Below, piece by piece: positions 32,948 through 47,900 of a DNA stretch of 64,000 nt. Both the position numbers and the translations under genes were made by a program. A model generated the notes under the pieces. It searched no databases. It had not been told where the DNA came from and was given only the letters and a program-made list of their open reading frames with translations. Positions within the stretch are counted from its first letter, which is position 1. Each line of letters starts with the position of its first letter. Origin of the DNA: Holacanthus passer (lineage: Eukaryota; Chordata; Actinopteri; Pomacanthidae); NCBI GenBank assembly GCA_025331565.1, contig JAFREQ010000021.1, forward strand, positions 3,541,001 through 3,605,000. Direction: 5' to 3'.

Positions 32948-35900
32948 CTGGACGGGTGGAGACAAGACAGGACATAAGTGCAGAAGAAGATACACAGATG
33001 CAAAGCTAGTATCAGCATAAAACTCCATATAACTGCAGATTGAAAGTTCAGTCTTGACCTTGGAAACTGTTGACAGTAGTGGCAAAGGTCAAGTAGTAGC
33101 CAACAAAACTCTCATGGGTTTGCCCAATTACTGTCAGCAAGGTCATGAATGAACTTTTAATTGCAATTTTTAAGAGGAGTCTCAGGAAAAAACAGAAATT
33201 TGAATTCACAATTCAGTGATAACTCCATTGAAAGCTCCAGTGCCGTTACCAAATAGACCATGTGGTGAGATTGTTTGTCAATCAAAATTAGTCTTTAAGA
33301 TGGTAGGACACAAAAGAGTTAATTTGTGATAGATTTTTTTGGTAAACCTATTTCTATACCTATTTGGTGATTTCCTACATTTCTCAGATTGCACTGCTGA
33401 AGTCCTGTCCCCTCCTCCTTTGTTTGTTCTGAGGTTTTCTACCACTGTGCTTTAAATTTTAACACCTCTGCATTTTACAGCAGCATGAATTGATTTTTTT
33501 GGCCACTTGAGGGCAGCAGAGCAAGCTGCAAACTCAACATTGACATATTATCACTGTAAGGAAAGTTGTTATGGCCCAGTTAAACATCCAGCAGACACAG
33601 AGTTTGGTGCTGAGTAGGTGGTGCACAGTGGATTATGTCTGAACATACTTTGAGACATCCACATAAGTAAAGTTTGCGAAGTTAGCTGACACTGAAACAA
33701 TGATGAAACTGGCTTTATGAGACAGCTTATTTGTCATGTATACTATTAATTTGCCAGCAGCCTGACAATGATTCATGCTACTGAGCTGGCAGTTAATCAC
33801 TTAATTGTTTGGTTGCAAAAATGTTTTCATTGACTCTGTTGTGTCACCTCTTTATGACTAAGAAAAAGGCTTCTTTAAATGAGGTGTAAAGCCTCACCAG
33901 CAACAACTGATGCATTCAAGACATAAGAGGAAGAAACTAATACGGAGAGAAATTTAATGCGAGCAGAAAAGTTCAGTCTAAGGGCAGCGAGTCCTCTGCT
34001 GCTGGAAGTAATTAGAAACAACCACTCTTTCTCATTTCAGGAGGATTCACTAAAGCAGAGTGTAAAATTTATTGAGCAAGAGTATTGCTGCATATATCAG
34101 CTGTGAGGTGAGAGAGAGGTACATCTCTGCAGGACTTTCAGGCTTAGAAAGGAGCTCGGTGGTAATTTCCAGACTGCAGCGAGCTTTGCGCTGTGACAGG
34201 AAGTCTCTTTTAACAGCCCGCAGCGACCAAGAGCACTAAAGCCAAGAGCATGGGGCACACTCACAAATGTCGGACACGGCACTAATGGAATTCATTCGGA
34301 GACAAATGTGAGATGCGAAACCACAATGTTTGTGTGATTGCTCATGTTTCCCTTTAGGCCGTCAGGGCACACACTTTGAGATTTAATGCACAGCAAAGCC
34401 CTCTTGACATGCGCTCATTTTCTCTCGCTGATCTCTCAGCAGCACCGAGGATGTTTTTCTCGCATTGTGAACCGGAAAACACATCAGTTTCCTCCAGATC
34501 CCTGCTGTTGATAAAATGAGCGCTCATGATGAGTCTGCGTACATTATGTTCCTGCGCATGCGAGTACAGTAGATGTGTCTGAAAGCGCAGGCCCCAGTCA
34601 TGCATCTACACACACATCTTTCAAGTACAACAAACCCTGAGATTGATTATTACGCAGCCTGACACCTGATTGCCAGAGTTAGAGCACAACATAAACTGGA
34701 GAAGAACAGAGCAGATTTAGTTCTGGTGGCACATTATCTAAAGCTCTGCTGTTTGTCTGTTCAGCTGGCCGTCGGGACGAGGACAGCAAACATGTAAATC
34801 CAAGCTCAAACATATCAAGCTGTCTCATTTACATTTCTGTTTCGCCTTCTCTCGTTCTGTTTCCTAATGTTTCCCATGTCTGATTCTTTGTTCTGATTTC
34901 TCTGTCCGAATCCAACTCCACTACAAGTAAACGTCTTGGACTCAACATCCTACATCCTACAGAACTGCTTGTTCTGCAGAAAGAAAGAAGAACATTTTTG
35001 GAGTTCTCCAATGGTTTTTATGAAATTTTGGATGGATTTTCCTTTTTGGGCTTAAAATAGTTCTTTATTGAATCATCTGAGGAATGTACAACCAATGGTT
35101 TCATCTTCAAAAATACATTGCAGTTTATAATCTTATGATGGGGTTTTCTTAAGCTTAATCTGAAAAGGAACTAAATATATGTAGTGAAGTAAAAAGTACT
35201 ATATTTCCCTCTGAAATGTAGTGGAGTAGAAATATACAGTAGCATAAAATGGAAATACCAATGTAAAGTACAAATACATTATATTTACTTAAGTACAGTG
35301 CTTCAGTATGTAGCTTAGCTATTGCCATGTCAACTCGACTGTTATATTATTTTGGGGTTTTTTTTTTAACCACACTAGGCGGTTGTTCCAGCACTTTGGT
35401 CCTGACTGAAATATTGGAACTATTTGAAGGATTGCCAAGAAATTTTCCACAAGCATTCATGGCTCCCGAGGATGAATCCTAAAGATCTTGTCGATCGATT
35501 TCGCCTCTCGTGCCACCGTGAGTTTCACATTTGTGGTTCAAAATGAAATATCGTGACAACCATTAGATGGATTGCCATGACATTTTCTACAGTCATCAAA
35601 GTCCCCAGAGGATGAATCCAAATGATCAGGGGGCACATGACACAGATGTCAATTATCCAGTAAAATACGTCAACATCTAATAGATATATTGGCACAAATT
35701 TTTGTAGAGACATTCTTGGTTCCCAGAGGATGAGTCCTGATCAGTAGGCTGACAGTTTTGGCTCAGGCTGAAACGTCTTAACAACTATTGGATAGATTGC
35801 CATAAATTGAAGTACAGACATTCATTTTCACCCACAGGATTCCGGCAGGTATTATGATAATTTTTTGATCCCTGACCTTTCATCAGCTTCATCATCAGGT

Positions 35901-38900
35901 TTTTGCGACACTCTGTAACACCCTGCGTAACCTAGACTAAGAAAAGTGTTAATTTTCCATCTCTTACTGTTTCTGTCTCTATTTGTCTCTCTTGCCTCCA
36001 TGAATAAGTGGGATTGATCTCCCAATCCTTCTCTCTGCTCTGTGACACACTGCGCTCTTCATCACACTGAGAGAGAGAAAGAGTGGGATAAAGAGACGGA
36101 GAAGGGGAAGAAAATGAAACTTCCGATCATTTCTCAGCAGCAGCTTTTCAGAGCAGATCTATTAACGTCTTTTATTCAGAAAAGCATTAATTGTCTCTAC
36201 AAGGAGAGCCAATGACAGTATAATATAATAAAGGGTACAGTATTCAGAATGATGCCGTCTCTCTCAAACACAAACACACAGCCATCATGATCTTGGTGCT
36301 AAGTGAGTGATCCATACGAGTGCAGCCATGGTTAATGTGGTAATGATATTTCCACTCAAGGCCCAGCGGTGCCTGGCTCCTCGCTGGCCCATCTGCACCA
36401 GTTAGCTGCTCTAATTTTAGCCCCGACGGTCGGAGGGCGGCTGTGAGGGCCGGGTGCCATGGCTCATTTAGACACAGGCTTAATGGAAGAACATCTTTCT
36501 CTCTCACATACAGACATGCAAACATTGACTCATTATGTGCATATGAGTGTGCGAGCGAGTGTGAGTCTATGTACTATGTGTGGAAAAAAATAAAAAGAAT
36601 GCATGTTTATCCAACAGCATATGCAATCGTCTATAATAAAATGTGGACTGATGGTCAGTGTTTGCAAAGAGAATGTGAGTACTCTGCTGTTTGAGCATCT
36701 TGAGACATTTGGATGAGTAGTTTTTTAAAAGGCATACTTGTTTAAATATTGTACCTGTGCTGCAGTCTTTGGCAAGGTGTTTGTTTACAAGGCAAAAAAA
36801 AAATCAATACAAGTCTATATCGGTCAGTGGAAAGCAGAATACTGGAGGATGCTGAGACATCACATTTTGTGAAGAGCTCTTCAGGGAGGAGCTAATCAGT
36901 TTTATCTCATTTCCATTCGCTCAGCATCAACTGAATGCATCATCAAATCATTCATTTCTGCGAGCAGTTTCATTTGATTCAATTTGAGTCTGGAAAAGAC
37001 TATAATAATATCTCTACAAATGTCGCATTTAACAAGAATAAGAGACTAGGTTCTGTCAGGCTGTACTTATGCACAGAGGTGCTTTAAGTTAAATGCTAAT
37101 ATCAGCATGCATTTTCCAGTTAGAACCAAACACAAAGTACAGCTGAGGCGGTTGGGAAAGTTATTAGTTTTGGGCATATTTAGTCATAAACCAATCATTT
37201 AAATTTTTCAATTTGATAAAAAGTGAATCACCAAAGTTACTACAGTTTATCCTGCAGGGAACATGAATGTCTATATCAAATTTAATGGCAATCCAGTTAT
37301 TGTAGAGACATTTTGGTTAAAAAAAAAAAAAACAAGAATGTCAACCTCATGCCAGAAAATATCTGCAAAGTTACTAGGCTTCATCCACTAATGGGCACCA
37401 TGAATGTCTGTACATAATTTTTTGGCAATCTTTCAACTTCACTTTCAAAAGTTGTTGAGATATATTATTCAGCCATCTGGGTCAAATACGAGGGCCGACT
37501 GATGGACATTGCTGTCATTGGAGTGACAAGTAACAGAAACCTGAGTTCAAGGCCTCAGTCGTGAATTTTGAAATACTGAGGTCACGAGTCCTTCCAACAC
37601 CCCCATCGGTAAAACTGTCAAAAATGTTTCAATTGTTTGGATTTTTCTTGTTTCACATATGGTTCATGGTTATAATGTAAGTGAGCATTCCTATGGAAAC
37701 CCAGTACTGATCAGGTTGTGCTGTCGTACATCAACATACCTTTAAGCTGCCTCTAAATCCTGCATTCACTCAAGCAAAGAGCAGCTCAGTGGGTCTGTGT
37801 GAATTCAAGCACGTATGTATTGTGTTGTGTCTCTCTGTGTGTTTGTGTGTGTGTGCACTACGCAACTGTCTGAGGTCACCACAGGACAAAAATAACTCCT
37901 AAGTGTCTTTTTCTGTCACAGCTCAATTCCTTTTAACTGCTCAGTTCTCGGCAGCACTTGCTTTTCCTTCACACACACACACTTGCACATACACAGTCAG
38001 CCAATCAGAGGTCAGAAAAGGGTCACCTTTGCTTACCTGGTCTCCCGGGTGACAAGGAAGAAGCTGTCATCGGGGGCATCGATCCAGTTGGGGCGTCTCT
38101 TGCGGATCATCACTCCGCCCCGGGTGTTTCCACTGCTGCTGTTGCGACCATTATGCTGCAAAGAGACAGTTGAATATGATTTTATTACAATAAGAAGTGA
38201 CGCAGTCGTAGAGTTTTGGGTGTAAATGAGTATAAGACACTTACCAGGAGGGGCCCACCTGTTATACCTGGGTTCTCTACAAAAACAAGAGAAAGATGCA
38301 AAAGTATGCATGAGGGAATCTGTCACTTGTGAATAGTATTGATGGGTTTATTACTTTTCCTAGTTACAAGTGGTGCAACAAATGACTGTGTTTCAATTTC
38401 AGTAAAAATAGTGAAGTTACCAATAAAAAACAAAGTGTCAGACTGAAGTTGAATCATCCAAATTATCCAAATGACCCCCATCTGCTGATTCGTTTTCATT
38501 AGAATTAGTTGTCATTCTCTCCAACGAGCTAGTTTAGATAAGAAATGGCAGAAAAGGTTATCAACTCCGGGTGTATCTCCACTAATTTGATTTTATCAAG
38601 CAAAAGGATGACAAGAACATTTGATATCAACACTGTTTGGTCCCCAAGGTTTCATTCACATCAGAACTAACTTATTTAAAGGCAAGATGGGACGCATTTT
38701 CCAATTTTTTGGGGGGGGTTCAACAGATGTAATACAAGTAATGACTTTCTGCTTCTAGGCAGGATTAAGTTAAGCAATAACAGTCTTATTGAAAAACAAG
38801 TCATAATAGCTTTGGTGGAATTAGTTCAGCTCTGTTTTTTAACGAAACGTGTGCCTGTGTGTGTACCTGAGCGCCTGTCCGGCTCAGCCCTGCTGTGGTG

Positions 38901-41900
38901 ATGGTAGCTGCGTTTTCCCAGCATGCCGTGGGGGCCGTGTGGGAGAGAGGAGAGGAGGCGTCGAGGGGGAGGCGTCTGCAGGCCCGGGGTGCGGTGGGAG
39001 CGAGGGGTGTGGGCTGCCGGACGGGACTCTGGAAGAGACACCACACTGGAGCTGCATCAACTGGCTCCTACAGACCATCTGAATGATTTCTATTCATATT
39101 CCTTTGATTTGACAGTTAATCAGCAGAATGGAGCAAAATGAGTTTGATAAAGGGTCACATTTAGTGCTTAAACACTTGGTTTACCTAGAAACTGCAGAAC
39201 ACTGGTCAGAGTGCTCCTTTGGGCGGCTCTGGTTTTGGGTAGGCGAGTCCCCTGCCCTTCGGACACCCTTAACATGTCTAAACCAAACACACACACACAC
39301 ACACATTTTTACAAACCGGTGCAGCATCTCTCAGACTGCATGACCTCCTTCAATCTGCTGAGATACTGACTGAGAATACAAATACTGTTTAACATTTCTG
39401 CAGAATCACACAAGCAAAAACCAAGTCAGTAGGTTTGGTAGAACTATGTATAAAATCAATTTTGTTTGCACAATAGAACCAGTTTATGTTTGAACAAGGA
39501 CGTCTGATGTAAATGAAAATCTTATGTTTAAAATGAATGCGCAGCTTCCACACAGGATGCAGGAGTCAGTGCAAGTCTGAGGTGTTAATGCAGTGACTTA
39601 CTTTGAGGGATGGCATGTCCACTAAAGAATCATCTCTCCCACATGCACATAGATGTAAGTTCATGCTTACATGCACACACATACAAAAAAAAAATTGTAA
39701 ACACACATACAGTAAAATATGAAGGTATTATGACAGCAGGCACTGAAGGTTGAGTCCATGCTGGGAGGGGGGAGGCGTGCCTTTATGGTTCCTCTGGGTG
39801 TGGTGGAGTTGATGGACAGATAACACGGGACACATGAAGCACAAGGACTCAGAAGAGATGCTTTCAGGTGTGACTTTATTGGAGGTCTACTCTCACACTC
39901 ACACAGTGATGAAAGAAAAGGGCAAAAAAGAGGTAGGAAATGAGATGAGAATATTGCAACAGTTGTTAGAAAATGATAGAGGAGGCAAAGTGGAGGGGAG
40001 GAATGGCTCTGAATGGCAAATCCTGTCCGCAGGATTTACAAGAGGCAACATGATGGATTCATATGAATATCGCATGATCTGAACACAGGAGGGGGGGACC
40101 ATCCAAGAGGACATGGTCCAGCTGATGACTCCTTATGGGTAAGCCTGATCTACAGTGGGAGATGCAGCCAGCAGCAAAAAAGTCAAGAGCAGCTAGTTAT
40201 TCTTTGTACCAGACAAATAAGGTCCTTACTTCAGCTTCAACCTCCCTTCTTTCAAGTCTTATCAGTCCAATTCAGTCTAAAGCTCATTATCGCCACATTT
40301 TGTCTAATACACTCACAAAAACACACATGATTAACAGCATGAATGTGCGCGCAAACAGGAACAAAAATGTGAAAAAAAATGGTGAAACACACTGAAGCTG
40401 AGGTTCAGTATTTACAATAAACATTCGTGGCTAAGACAACTTGTTCAGCCATGACAGCACAGAGAGGGCACGCCTGTGCCAGGGGCGCTGTGCAAAATAG
40501 AGCTTCTCTTAGCAAAATACATTTTCTCTACATCTAACTTCAGCAAATATACGGCTCAGACTAGAATAGGAGTTCTATTGGATCCTACTACAGTCTACTT
40601 GTTAATGACAGGAGCAAAATCAGTTATGTGCTTGTGCAGGCTCGTGCAGAACAGCCCTGTTTAACCAATAAATCTTTGTGTGTAATTTCAACAATGGCTT
40701 TCAGTTCACAGTGACTAAGAACCAAACAGATAAAAGAATTAAAAAAAAAAAAATAAAAAAAAAAATAGAAACACGAATGAAAAGATGATCAAAACTCATA
40801 GTTATGAGGACAGGCAGTCTTTATTGGAAACAGGGGGTGGGAGAATACAAAAACCAAAATAATAATTATAACAATAATAATAAAAACAGAAAGAAAGACA
40901 GACGGAGGGCAGAGATGGGGGGGCTGATGGTGGGGCAGTCAGGGTGAGGGAGGGTGGTGAGTGTGTATGTTTGTGTGTGTCTGCATATGTTTTTGTCTGC
41001 AGGTGTGTGTGTGTCCATGTGGCAGAAGTTAGGAGGAATTGAAAGAGCTCTTACACTCTGCCTTTATGGCCCCACAGTTAATGGGGACAAAGGGCCGGCG
41101 CGCAGCACGGCGCAGCCTGATGATGTCACGGCACATGTGCCGGGCCAGCTTGGTGAGGCGGGTGGCCTGCAGCAGGAAAGCCTGCTTGGTCTTCATGGAG
41201 GATTTGGGGCTGCCACTGTTTCGCATCGGCACCATGTGGTTGGACTGGCGAGGACCATGACTCCGTGAGCGAGGCTCCTGGGGAGGAGGGAGACACAGAG
41301 AAGAGGCCACTGAATACAGTTGTACAGGTAATATTTTAGATGTTCCGGAAACTGTTTTTAAAGGCTTCGAAAACCCATTTTCTCAATCAGTTTCTATGAA
41401 TAATAAAGTCCTGCAAGAACACCCACTTTCCTGCCATGGTTTGGAGCAGTTCTCGTTATTCTGTGTGACAGATTCTGTATCTGGGTTTTTGTCTCTGCTC
41501 TTCTCACTGGTTTGATGACAGTGTGTGAGGTTGTTTGTTGCTGCCATGTTGCCATAAATTAAATCTGATCAAACTATCCTCACACAGTCCCGATGAAGCA
41601 GATTAGCCGAGTTTTTGAGTGTAAACATTAATTATTAATCCTAACCCTAACTTTTTCAGGGGCTTCAAAACCTTTAAAATCCTGGTCCACTTCCAAGCTA
41701 TTTTCTTTGCCATTAGTCTCTGCATCACAATGTATTTTACTTTGAAAGTACGCTAATGTCCAAGACTCATGGGAGCTTCTGAATGCAAAAAACATGTCAG
41801 TTTGTTATACCAGATGACAAGGTTTTCAAATGTTACTACCAAGTAGAGTAGCTGACACCCGCTCACATGAATAAAATACCAACATCGCATTTTTGAATAC

Positions 41901-44900
41901 AAAAGCAAAAACAACATGCATGCAAAAAATACACCTAGCTAAAACAAATACACTCAAATGAAACAGCCCACCAATAAATCCAGTCCTCATGGAGAGGTGT
42001 TGAATCCGTTGTATGATGATTTTAGAGGCTGCAGTTGAACTGGAGGGCTTGTGAATGTATTAACAGCCAATATGTGAGATACAGTATGTGATGTTTTGAA
42101 CACACTGAATAATTGATGTTGACGGCTCAGAGCTGCAGTTGTGTGGATCAACATATTTAGGATCTTATTCAAAATTCTTTTTTTTTCTGTAATCCTTCAA
42201 AACCATGAGATTAGGTGACTTTAAACATGTTTTGAGGGACTGCAGACACCCTGATTGCTTCAGAGTCACCCTTGCTCCCCACTACATCCCATATGTTTTA
42301 CATGTGTGTTTTCTGTTCCTTGTGACTGAGCTTACATTGCTTGCTGGACTGGGGGAGGTCCTCTCCTCTGGGCCTTCTGCTCTGCTTGGCATCTTCAGGC
42401 CTCCGTACTTCTTCCAGTACATCCAGCAGGAAACGCACAAGCGGCATTGCATGTTTGGAGGCCCCCATGAGTACCATTGGGCTGACTGCATGGCTGTTAA
42501 TGTACGAAAGGCATTAATTTTAGAAGCGCCGCAGGAGAAAACTGGTCCAAAGACAATCAGCATATTGATCTCTCTTCCACTGTCTCAAGTCTCTCCCAAA
42601 GTGATTTAATCAATGTCCTCACATCAGACCAAGTCTCACTGCATGACTGCTGCTGACTGATGAGTTTAGTACCTTTATTGACTTAAACATTTGCAGCTGC
42701 ATAAATGTATTAGTCAGCAGGATAAAAGAAAATGTGAGTATACTATAAAGGTGGGTATATGTTGGGTTTTGTTGAATCTGCTAATTTGTTTTGTTTCTTA
42801 AAGAATCCTGATTCCAGATTTTAGCATCTTAATTGAGAAAAAAGCCCCACAATATGTTGAAAGCAGAAATTGAGGATCACTGTCACAAATACTAAATTCG
42901 TTTGTGATTCTCATTTGCTGAGAGACTGAATGGTTGCTGTTTAGTTTCTACGAATACAGACATAAAAGTCCATGCCCCCGTTTCACTATCAAAGATTTCT
43001 GTCAGGACCCATTGTGAGGGTTTTATTACGAAGAAGCTTCATCTTTCAGTAGCTGTTTTGAATGATGCTACTGAGCGCTAGCACCTTTGTGCACTTCTTT
43101 TAACAGCCAGTTTGTGCCTTTAAGGGAGAAAATAGCATGTAATGCCAAAACAGTTAGTCGATTAATTAATGTCAATAACTGTTAGCTTCTTTAGCCAGTG
43201 TTTTCAGGAACTGAGCAAAGGGGAGATATTGAACACTGGACTAGTAACAACTGTCAAGATAAATAATAAGAGAAGCAGTGATGGTGAAAATTAAATGAAA
43301 GCATCTCTTCCAGAGTCAGAAAAGCTCAATAATGAAAAAGAATCCATTGGCTGGCTGACACTGCATTCGTTTCCCTTTCATTTCTAATTGGCACATGTTC
43401 ACTGTCCCTGTGATTCAATTTCACACCTGCAATGCTTAAACACACAAACACACACAAAACTCACTATAGCAGCTCTCGCAGGCTCTGCCCCCGCCTGCTG
43501 CATGGTAGGCCCCGGGGCCCGCTCCATTCACTGTCGCCATCTTGCCATTGGTCATTGAGATCTGGTTGGGGTTGGGCTTGTTACTGTCAGACAGGGAAGG
43601 AGGAGATTTAACTTGTGAGAGGGAGCTGCTTTAAGACTGACTGCAGCTGCCTTGTGCAGTGCTTTAAATTATATCATATTAATTATGCATAAAACAATGA
43701 TCATCTTGCAGCCACAGGAACAGTAATGATACCAACATAAATGTGGAATGAAACGACTTACTATGTGGGAATATAAACCTGCTTCAGTTTGCTCTCTGCC
43801 TCTGCTGCCTTCAGTCTCTTCTGCTCAAAGACAAACACAGTGGATTAATTCATTAATAATGAACGAAATCAACAGTTGTCTTTCATAAAAATCCTCTCAA
43901 TTTATCACCTTTCAGAATTAACTCTGATAGGCAGCCTGAAAATAGGACTGCAAGATTGAATGTGTCAATGTATTTCAAATGTGGTGTTTCCCTTCTCCTT
44001 TACACCTTCTGCTGATAATCTATACAGCTGAATTACACGAAAAACCCTTTGGCATGAAAAGGGTTGATATTCATGTTTTACATTTGCTATTTTTCTAAAC
44101 ATAGAGCTGTGTCCCCGTTCACTTATCAATACTCACATTTGCTGATTTGACAACTTTCTAAGTTTTTCCTGCATCCCAAGTTCACTTCACTTTCAGTCTC
44201 CTTAAAGGGGCACTCCACCAATTTTACACATAAAATCGTAATTTGTTATGGGGTGCACACCACAGTCTGTAACAACAGCTCTATAATGTATTCTGTGGCT
44301 CTGGAGGAAGGGAACATTCTTAAGTCTGAAAAAGGGCCCTGAACATAAATAAATTTACTTTGCAAACTTAGAAACACAGAGGCTTTGTTTTGTTTGTTCT
44401 TGTATAAATGAAAAAAAAAAGTCTTTGTAAACGACATGTGAGGTCGGCTTCAAGTGTGCACACAATGTGTTTTAGTACGAAACACTGAATGTAAACAGTC
44501 TGGTGCCCAGTTTGTTTACAAGAAAACTTCACAGGGCACCTTTTAGACCTTTGGACTCAAAATGCAAAAACTGAAAATCTTACAGACTGTGCCAGCAGAA
44601 ATGCAGAAAAAAATTAAAGCATTAAAAAAAACCATTTTTATTGTTTTACAAATACTGAATGAATCTCACCTGTTGCACATATCTGTCTGTGGTCTTCCAC
44701 ATGTAGTAGTACTCTATGATACTTGTCAGAGACTTCCATGGCAGCTTCACAAGAGGAAAGAATGAAGATGTGTGGAAGGAGGGGAAGAGAGAGACACACA
44801 CACAGAGCAAATTAATGATATTAATATCTCATGTTCTTGCCATCTGGGTGCGAAGGCCTTCATGTATATTCATGAACGAGAGGCATCGTGACCAAAGAAG

Positions 44901-47900
44901 CTGAAAGCGACCGGCTTCGCTTGGTTCTGAGCCCCAGATGAAAAGACACACTCTCACGCAGACACACAGTGATTCACACATTTAATAAGTATTCATGAGC
45001 ACCTGGTGGCACCACATCGACCCATATCCTGCCTTTATTGTACAGGAGAGGTAGATGAGATGGTGGAAGGAAAGTCCAATAGAATCAAATAGTCACCCCC
45101 TGTAGGCTTAAAAGGCGGCTGTTAAAATTGGTAATTTTGTACTTCACAGAACAGAGCGTGTTGTCAGTGCAGACTACGATGGATTGTCATTGTCACAACT
45201 TTTCCCTGAGGAAGAAGAAGTATCAAAACATCTATAGAAACTTCTCAAATCACGTCTGCAGCCTAATCAAACTTCTCCACTGGCCATCAGTATGCCATAT
45301 ACGTTTTATAAAGAAAGTCACTTTTTACACTAACATACTCCCAATCACACAACACAAGCAGAGCTGTGAAGTGAATTATGCTGGAGGAGCAATCTGAGAA
45401 TTTTTTAATACCTTTATTCCCCGACATGAAGCCTCATCACTGTTGGAGCAGATTTTAACATATGAATTCAAGCTGACCACAGCCACAGTTTTTCATTAAG
45501 AGGAAAACTACCAACTCTGTATAGCCACATTTCAAGCCTACAAAGGTGATAATTTTACGCTTAAACAAAGGACAAGGGTAAGGGAATGTAACATGTCCTC
45601 TTACACAAAAAAGAAGTGGGTTTAGTCTTATGTTACTCTTTAAACAAGACACTGAGAACAAACTGGATGTTGAGAAATGTTGCATGTTTTTCCTGTTCTT
45701 CTTGTCTCATCTTCTCATGAGGATAAACAAACATTATTTTGACATTCAGTCTTGGAGTCCAGGGGAAAAAGATTAGCCACATTTAAGGCTGACTGAGCTC
45801 CCTATAAGTTGGTTTGTGTCCTGTTACTTTGCAGGTAGAATCATGGTGCACAATAATTCAAAATGTAATGTTAAAAGCATGCCTGAACAGCAAATACAAA
45901 ATACTTAAAACAAATGTATCAGAACATTAAGTTATATTTTTTTTGTCTCAAGCATCATGTTTATTCAAATCACCTAAGGCACTTTGCTGTTGCAGATGAC
46001 TGACAGCCTACTAATCTGGACTGACACCACATTACACAAGCCAGAGTGTGAGAGCGGTTACAAACACACACTTACAAAGTCTTGTCGGATGTCGTTGAAG
46101 TCTTTTCCGTATTTCTCTAGTGCCTCTTCAAACATGGCGGCTTCCGAGGCGCTCCACTCCTCCATCTCATCCCTGCAGAGCACCGGGCCGCCCGCTGGGA
46201 CCAGTACGCTCAGCGCACTGGACAGGTCGTAATTATGGCGATGCAGTGTGTCCATCGCATGGAACTGCGACCGACAGACACAGACAGGGGGTTACAATCT
46301 ATCATTTAAGTCACAATCAGGTACTGAGGGGTGAGTGTGTGTTCAAATCACCAGTGTGATGTCGCGTGAGGCTGCAGCTGCACTCATGTGTAAGCTCGGC
46401 TGTCTAACTGAACTGCTGCAGTCCAACGCTCGAGCAAAGGTCCCAACCGCCCTGAAAAAATATACACAAACACACACATAAACATCCATACAGAAAGCAT
46501 TACTAAACATTTCTGTCAGTCGAACTCATTGTTTTTTACAGAAAAATAACCAGACACAGAATTGGCTTCCAGTAATGGGGAGCAAAAAAAATGTGCAAAT
46601 GAGCTGACCATGAATCAAACAATAATCTGTACATTTCCACTGAAACACAAATCTTTGCATTAATTTTTAATGAAATTTTCATCCATTTTTAAACAAAAAC
46701 AAAGTGTGATAAATTCACATAACTAAAACTGAAAATAATGAGCCTTACTTTGGAGCTATCCTTCAAACAACAACAATGTGCATTAATTACTTTTGCAATT
46801 ACACAACCTCTATACCAAGAAAGTTTGAACGCTGTGTAAAACATAAATAAAACAGAATTTGATAATCCTAATTTACTCAACTGAAAACAGTACAGACAAT
46901 ATATTTAATGTTTGACCGAATCAACTTCATTGATTTTTGTAAATATCTGCTGATTCTGAATTTGATAGCAGCAACCTGTTTCAAACAAGTTGGGACAGGA
47001 GCAACAAAAGACTGTGAAAGTTGTGGACTGATTGAAAACACCTGTTTGGATCATTCCACAGGTAAACAGGTTCATTGGTAACAGGTGATAGCATCATGAT
47101 TGGGCATGAAAGGTTCATCCTGGAAAGACTCAGTCATTCACAAGCGAGGATGGAGAGAGGTTCAACACTTTGTCAAACACGATTTTACAAAAGGATATTA
47201 CTATATGGGCTCTAGAACACTTTGTAAAACTGTTGTCTATCTGTCTGTCAGTGTAGAGGCCAGAGGCAAAAGGTCTTACCGTGCCACCACTAGGAATTGG
47301 TCTATCTGTTTGTTGGTGAGTGGACACTCTGGATCCCACAGCTTCTCTTCTAACTTGGACTGGTCCCTGTCATCTGCCTCACCTGGAGGATGCACAGAGA
47401 CAATAGCTTACAAACAGCATGGGAGCCTGAACACAGCCCAAAGTGAAGACTGAATAAAATTTTTTATTATTAGTTAGTTATTTCCTAGATATTGTAATCG
47501 TGATTATCAACCCATGGCCATCATTTGAAAATGTCCATGTACTATATGATGGTACTAGACAGAGGATTTTAACAATATTTTCAAAAAATAAATTAGATCT
47601 TAAATTGCCCCTTGGGGATAAATAAAGTTCTTTGAATTGAATTGAATTGAATCAATTATAACATTGCTGATTTTTGGACCTTTAGCTCTACAACTTCAAA
47701 GAATGCTTTCAGTAGGCAAACCAAACTCTCTAATGAGCATGCTGAATGTAAATATTTCACAACTTTTGTTCAAACTAACAAGAACAAAAAAACCTCACTT
47801 TTTCACAGTTCCATTAATACCTGATCCTCATATGGAAGATTTGAGTAAACTTTCAAGCTGCATGTGTGAAAAAGGCGTACTTCAACAAGGAAAAAAGCAG

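Larger units (their letters stand above)
32948..38036 (-). other. mta3: mta3 intron 18 (5.1 kb)
   Basis: The largest mta3 intron. It contains a repeat with a CTCF-like core (33490-33610), a possible conserved non-coding stretch (34090-34600), percomorph repeats (35395-35900, 37030-37480) and a GC-richer block at 36270-36480 that may be conserved non-coding sequence. No coding exon seen. Confidence 0.65.

Noticed and set aside
39200..39273. Alternative acceptor for mta3 exon 15 at 'gttaag'
   Set aside because: Using it puts a stop codon in frame before the donor. The 'ggtttag' acceptor keeps the frame through both neighbours.
42282..42335. Extension of mta3 exon 13 by read-through of its donor
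   Set aside because: The next exon (41277) joins in phase and matches MTA3. The extended residues match nothing.
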